Part shown: piece after piece, positions 59,404 through 64,000 of the stretch
How the letters are laid out: each line of letters opens with the position of its first letter
Position numbering within the stretch: position 1 is the stretch's first letter
Source of the DNA: Cenococcum geophilum 1.58
Lineage: Eukaryota > Ascomycota > Dothideomycetes > Gloniales > Gloniaceae
Assembly (NCBI GenBank): GCA_001692895.1
Contig: KV748223.1
Coordinates: 248,001-312,000 of the forward strand
Length of the DNA: 64,000 bases
Direction: 5' to 3'
Notes under the pieces: generated by a model
What the model was told of the DNA's origin: nothing
Databases searched by the model: none
The model's input: the letters and a program-made list of their open reading frames with translations, nothing else
Position numbers and translations under genes: made by a program

Positions 59404-62400
59404 ACTATAAAATCTTTAGTAGGAGGATTAAATAGTTTAGGGCGAAGTAGGGTCTAATTTTAGTAAGAGCGCTTTTTTTTAGGGCTAGAGCGTCTTATAA
59501 GCGTTAGGTTAGGGTATTAGGCTTCTAACCTTAAACGCCTAAGTAGTATATAATTAAGAATCAGAAATAAAATAGATATTCTAACTAGTGGGCCTAATAA
59601 TAACTTAGCTGTTTTATAGTTATAAAGTATTATAAGTTCTTATAGTTGCTAAGGACCTTAATTAGAAATCTAGCGCCTTCTAGCTTAGGTTACTATTACT
59701 TAAAGTATCTAATAATAGCTAGCAATTCGTTATTATAAATCTTATAATTATAATTAATAGGGCTTAGTTATTTTAAAAAGTATACTATAAGGTGCAATAC
59801 TCCTTCTTTATTATATTAAAATAGAATACCTCTAGTAATGTAATTAGATAAGTTAGTTTCTATAACACTTATTTATTCTAGGTTAAAGTATTAGAGTATA
59901 GGTATAGTAGTAAATATAATCTTTAGATAAGTAAAGACCTTTTTATATTCCTTATTAAAGATAAAGGCTTTATTCTTTTAGGTTAGAGTTATAAGGGGTA
60001 AAATTAGGGCGGAAAAGTTATTAATAAACCGTTAGTAGAAATTGGCAAACCATATAAAGGCTCTTATATCCTTAATATTCTTAGGTTCTTACTAGTTTAT
60101 AATTTCTTTAACTTTCTTTAGGTCTATTTATATATTATTTATAGAAATAAGGAGCCTAAGGTATAGGACTTTTATTTTATAGAATTTGTATTTATCTATA
60201 TCTAATTATAGATTAGCTCCTTATAGGGCTTATAAAATAAAATAAACGTATTTCTAGTATTTAATTAGGTTATTACTATATATTAAAATATTATTAATAT
60301 AAGCAATATAGAAGATATCCAGGTAGGGGCGTAGGGCGTTATTTATATAATATTGAAACGAGCTTGGAGTATTTATAAGGCTAAAGCGTACTACGAAATA
60401 CTTAAATAATCTATATTGGATACGAAATGTAATAAGCTATTTATCTCCTTTTATAATATAGAGGCGGTTAAATATAGAGATAATATTAAGCTTTGTATAG
60501 AAGCAAGCCTTAATCGGTTTAACGTCTCTTATATTAGCGGGATTAAATATTAGGTTTTAACGGTAACGGCATTAAGAGCTTAGTAGTCTACGTAGAAGCG
60601 TAATCCGCCGCCCAGTTTCTTAATAAAGATTACTAGTATAGCTATGGGTAAAAAGCTTACTCTAATAAATCCTTTACTTAGGTTCTTATTTAGGTACTTC
60701 TATAACACTTAGAGTTTATTTTAGGATATACTATATAGGGGCCTAAATCTAGGCTACTTTACTTCTTTAAGTGTAATCTTGTAGTTATACAGTTGGTATT
60801 CCGGTAGTTTATTAGCTTCCTTCTATAAAAATATCTCTAGGCGGTTATAGTACTTTACTAGTACCTTTATAGTAGGGTTAGTGTGCTTCTTTAGTGCTAA
60901 GGCCTTCTTAATATTAGCTATAGTGATAGCGAAGATTATATATTTGGGGTTTTTTTAGCGAGTTACGCTAGTAAAGTAGCTCTAATTATATAGACATCTA
61001 GGGTACCGAGCTCGCTTAGATCGTCTATAGTTTCTTATTTAGGATTAGGATTAGGATTAGGTATAGAGTTAATATTAGATTCGGGTTTACGTTCTTTAAG
61101 TATTCTTTTTATTATAGGTACTAGTTCTTCTAGTAGTTTTATATACTAAGCTTAAGCTTTTACTTAGTTTAGGGCGGTACGGTGCTAAATATTAGCTTAT
61201 AGAATTTAGTAGAATTCTTATATTAATAAAATTTAGTAAAATTCCTATGCTAATAGAATCTGGTGGATTCCTTAAGCGTAGGGTAAATATTAGTAGAAAT
61301 CTTAGATTAGTAGATCTTAGTAGATTTCCTAGATTTTAGTTTAGGATTAGGGCGGCGAGTTATAGAGCATTCTTTTCTATAATATGGGGCAGTAAATAGA
61401 AGCTTAAGGTTATTTTAATTAATAACTACCTTATATAGCTTTATCTAGGGTTATCTAAGAATTATTAGGTAATCTAAGGTAGTAATAAAGAGCTTAATTA
61501 GTTCTTTATGGTTTAGGTATTAGAGTCTTAGGGCTACTATATAAGTAATACGGCCTAAGATATTATGTTTACTATTAAATCTAGATATATTAATATACCG
61601 GTTAAGGGGGGTTAAGGTAAAACCATTATCTTACGCAAAAATCTCATTAATAAATCCTATACCGCTAGCTCCTATATTAATTAGGATTTAAGTATTAGCC
61701 TATTAACTATTCTACTAAAGACGGTAGTTAGTAATTATGCTATAGCTCTAAGAGTTAGAGTTTGTAACATTAAATATATTTAATAAAATTCTATAGCAGA
61801 GCCGTCCTAAAAAAACTTAGCTTTAGGACCTTCCTTTTAGAGGTAATTAGGGCGGGTTTCTTATAGGACATTAGTTAGAGCTTTATCCTTATAAATAGTA
61901 CTTATTAGTTATTAAGCTAGAGCTAGATAAAAATCGCAGATAGTAGCTAGAGAATTAGGGCGGTAGACTGCTAGCGTTAACTATTTATAGATCTTTTTAA
62001 AAGGGGGCGGAGTAGTAGTTAGAGAAGTGGGAGTTACTTCTATATTTAAAGTAGGGGCCTAGCTTAATGCGTTATTCTTATTTAAAGAACCTTAGTAGGG
62101 CGTATTTTAGGGTCCTAGTATTAATATTTATGGCGTTAGGGTGCTTAAGCTAAGATAACTTAGTAGATGTTCGCAGGGGTATTATATTATATTAAGAAGC
62201 GTGTTTTAGTATTAGGCGTAGTATATTATTATACCGTTTATTAATAACGTTTATATAGGTATTAAGGGCTTCTAGTAGGTCTACGCCTATTAGGGAGGTT
62301 TTTAGTTTAGGGCTTAGAAATTTAATAAGGCTATTAATTAATACGGAGTTATTTTAGCCTGTTTCCCTTATATAATAGTTAAATTCAGAAAAGTATATTA

Positions 62401-63045
62401 GGAAACTCTTTATTCCTTAAGCCATATAATTTATCTTTCTTTAAGTAGTACCTTAGCGGTTTAGGTTACTGTATATAGCTTTAAGAAGCATAACTAGGCT
62501 TTATACTAAGTTTGGCTAAAGAGGTTTAATAAGGTTAGCTACCTTTTCTCCTAGTTAACTTAGGGTATAATAGAGTTGGTTAGCTTTAGTTAGGTATTAG
62601 TTAGCGTTACTAGTTAGCTTATTTTTAAGCTAGCTTAGAAATAATTAAAGCTCTTATTATTTACTAGTAAATATTAAAGGGTTTAATAGTTATTCGGATT
62701 ATTATAGTGCGATAGTTAGTTTAGGTTAAATAACTACTATAGGTTTAGGACTTATATTCCACATATTTATTTCCAAAAATAGCGTTTAGTCTTAAGGTCC
62801 TAGCGTAGGTATTTTAAGGGTACGGACTTCTTCTTAGAGGTCCTTAATTAATTACCAGTATTATACTTTTTATTCGGCTTATTATTAATTTAAAATAGCT
62901 TAGTTTTATATAAGGACGTTTATAAAAAAACTTTTATATCCCTACTAATTATTCTTAAAGTATAGATATAATGCCAGCGGCCGTTATAGGAGCTTTAGGT
63001 TCGTTCTGCATATTAATAATAGTATAGGTAGTTAACGTAATATAG

Positions 63046-63427
63046 TATTATAGAGTAAGTATAAGCGATAATAATATATAGCAAAGTAGATATTATTAAG
63101 CTATATATATAAACTATATAAGGAAGTTAAAACATTATATAAGGAAAGAAGGTAAGAAAACGGGAGGAAAGGGTATATATTATTAACTTAGTTACTTAGT
63201 TAATATATACATAGAGTAGAATAGGATTTAGGTCTAGCAGAACTTAATAAAATTTAGGTATTAGTAGAACTTAGCAGGATTTAGTAAAACTTAGCGGAAT
63301 GTAGCGGAATACGGCAGATTGCCGTTAAATTGCTATAGATTGCGGTAAATTATAGTCTTATAGTTAGTCTCTAATTACTAAGTTAGTAAAAATAGGTAGA
63401 TATGTATAAGGTATTATAGAGGTACCC
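63046..63427 (-). repeat. 5' LTR of chromovirus copy 2, outer end lost
   Basis: Matches 57297-57685 up to GGTACCC at 63421-63427, then diverges, missing the terminal bases TATAATA and the target duplication. Confidence 0.8.
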
Positions 63428-64000
63428 ACCCCCACCTAATTTAGTTCTACTACTTATAGGCTATATCTATAATGCGGAAAAGCCTTTAAATACACCCACT
63501 AAATACATCGCAATCTAGTTTAGATGGAATTTAGTAGTAGTGTAGTGGTTATAGGGGGGGGTAAAAGTTGATCTCTAGAGCCTTATAAAATTTCGTTAGA
63601 AAATTAAGATCTTATATTTTGGTACTAAATATCGCGACTAAATATTGACTACCTATATATATATTTAAAATAAGAGGAGCTCTTACTGCACCCGGCCTAA
63701 AAAGACCAAAAACAACCAAAAGAACCCTAAAAAACACCTAGAGAATCCCCCTAAAATACATGCATCGCAGGGGAGGCACACGTTAAACGACGGTAGTTCG
63801 CACTTACGCGCGTCCACCAGAACCACGCCTAGCAATAGCCCTCTATAATAAGAACGGGCGAATACCACACTATAAAGCGGAAAGACCTTTATTAAGAAGG
63901 CATCTAATAAAATATAAAGCCTATTGGACGCGTCTAGTATCCGTAGTTACGGGGGAGTAACCGTTAGCTATAACGAACTAATGCAGCTAGTAGAATGGCT
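63428..64000. other. Repeat-like DNA of mixed composition, no gene recognised
   Basis: Begins with a C-rich junction, includes a GGGGGGGG tract near 63555 and a GC-normal patch at about 63680-63850. A 61-codon minus frame there has no recognisable motif. Possibly the start of another element running out of the window. Confidence 0.4.

Larger units (their letters stand above)
57297..63427 (-). mobile_element. Chromovirus copy 2 of the same family, inverted; right end truncated
   Basis: Same family as 49982-55922 but on the minus strand. Left LTR 57297-57685, polypurine tract (minus AAAGAGGGAG) at 57687-57698, chromodomain at about 57730-57920, reverse transcriptase ([14 protein letters not shown]) at about 60275-60325, right LTR from 63046. 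The 5-bp TAAAG before 57297 has no match after the right LTR, whose last 8-10 bases are replaced by ACCCCCACC. The right end is therefore truncated or rearranged. The copy is heavily RIPed. A non-RIPed solo LTR sits at 59230-59403. Confidence 0.85.

Noticed and set aside
63683-63868. 61-residue minus-strand gene
   Set aside because: Hydrophobic low-information frame in a repeat-like patch with no family resemblance or gene context.

Overview
The window looks like a chromosome segment from a filamentous ascomycete (Pezizomycotina). Its genes have short GT-AG introns. Their families are typical of these fungi: a 2EXR-domain protein, an Asi1/Asi3-type RING ligase, fungal epoxide hydrolase and homocitrate synthase. 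The flanks are very AT-rich transposon graveyards in which coding frames are broken mostly by TAG/TAA/TGA codons that C-to-T or G-to-A transitions explain. This is the signature of repeat-induced point mutation (RIP). No bacterial features, tRNA, rRNA or CRISPR array were seen.

Layout. (1) 1 to about 27.5 kb is RIP-degraded: a minus-strand SNF2-like helicase relic (1-4112), a tandem array, a Plavaka-like DNA transposon remnant (about 5.9-9.6 kb), a complete chromodomain Ty3/Gypsy element (11599-17781, minus) with matching 211-bp LTRs and target duplication AGAGA, a piggyBac-like remnant, two broken host reading frames, and a Ty1/Copia element (19855-27523, minus) with matching 224-bp LTRs and target duplication AATTC. 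The Copia element carries a second piggyBac-like element inside it. (2) About 27.5-47.3 kb is a GC-balanced gene island. Its intact genes are an F-box/WD-like/UIM protein, an Asi-type membrane RING ligase, a GFA-fold protein, isopentenyl-diphosphate isomerase, a GNAT acetyltransferase and a 2EXR protein. Three genes in the island are broken: an alpha/beta hydrolase at its left edge, a homocitrate synthase with its catalytic barrel deleted, and an epoxide hydrolase at its right edge cut by a pogo/Fot-like transposon. (3) About 47.3-64 kb is again RIP-degraded: the pogo/Fot-like element (47297-49118), a complete chromovirus (49982-55922, plus; target duplication GTTAG), an older Gypsy gag relic, and a second chromovirus of the same family in inverted orientation (57297 to about 63427). 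The last of these holds a young, un-RIPed 174-bp solo LTR with target duplication ACTAT.

How it fits together. The island genes share no pathway. IDI1 acts in isoprenoid synthesis, homocitrate synthase in lysine synthesis, and the F-box and RING genes in ubiquitin ligation. The clearest story is genome dynamics: nested insertions that can be ordered in time, RIP of the repeats, and decay of the genes at the island edges. I found no convincing undescribed multi-gene system. The most informative loci are the Copia-split gene, the pogo insertion in the epoxide hydrolase with an abrupt change of RIP inside the transposon, and the internally deleted homocitrate synthase.
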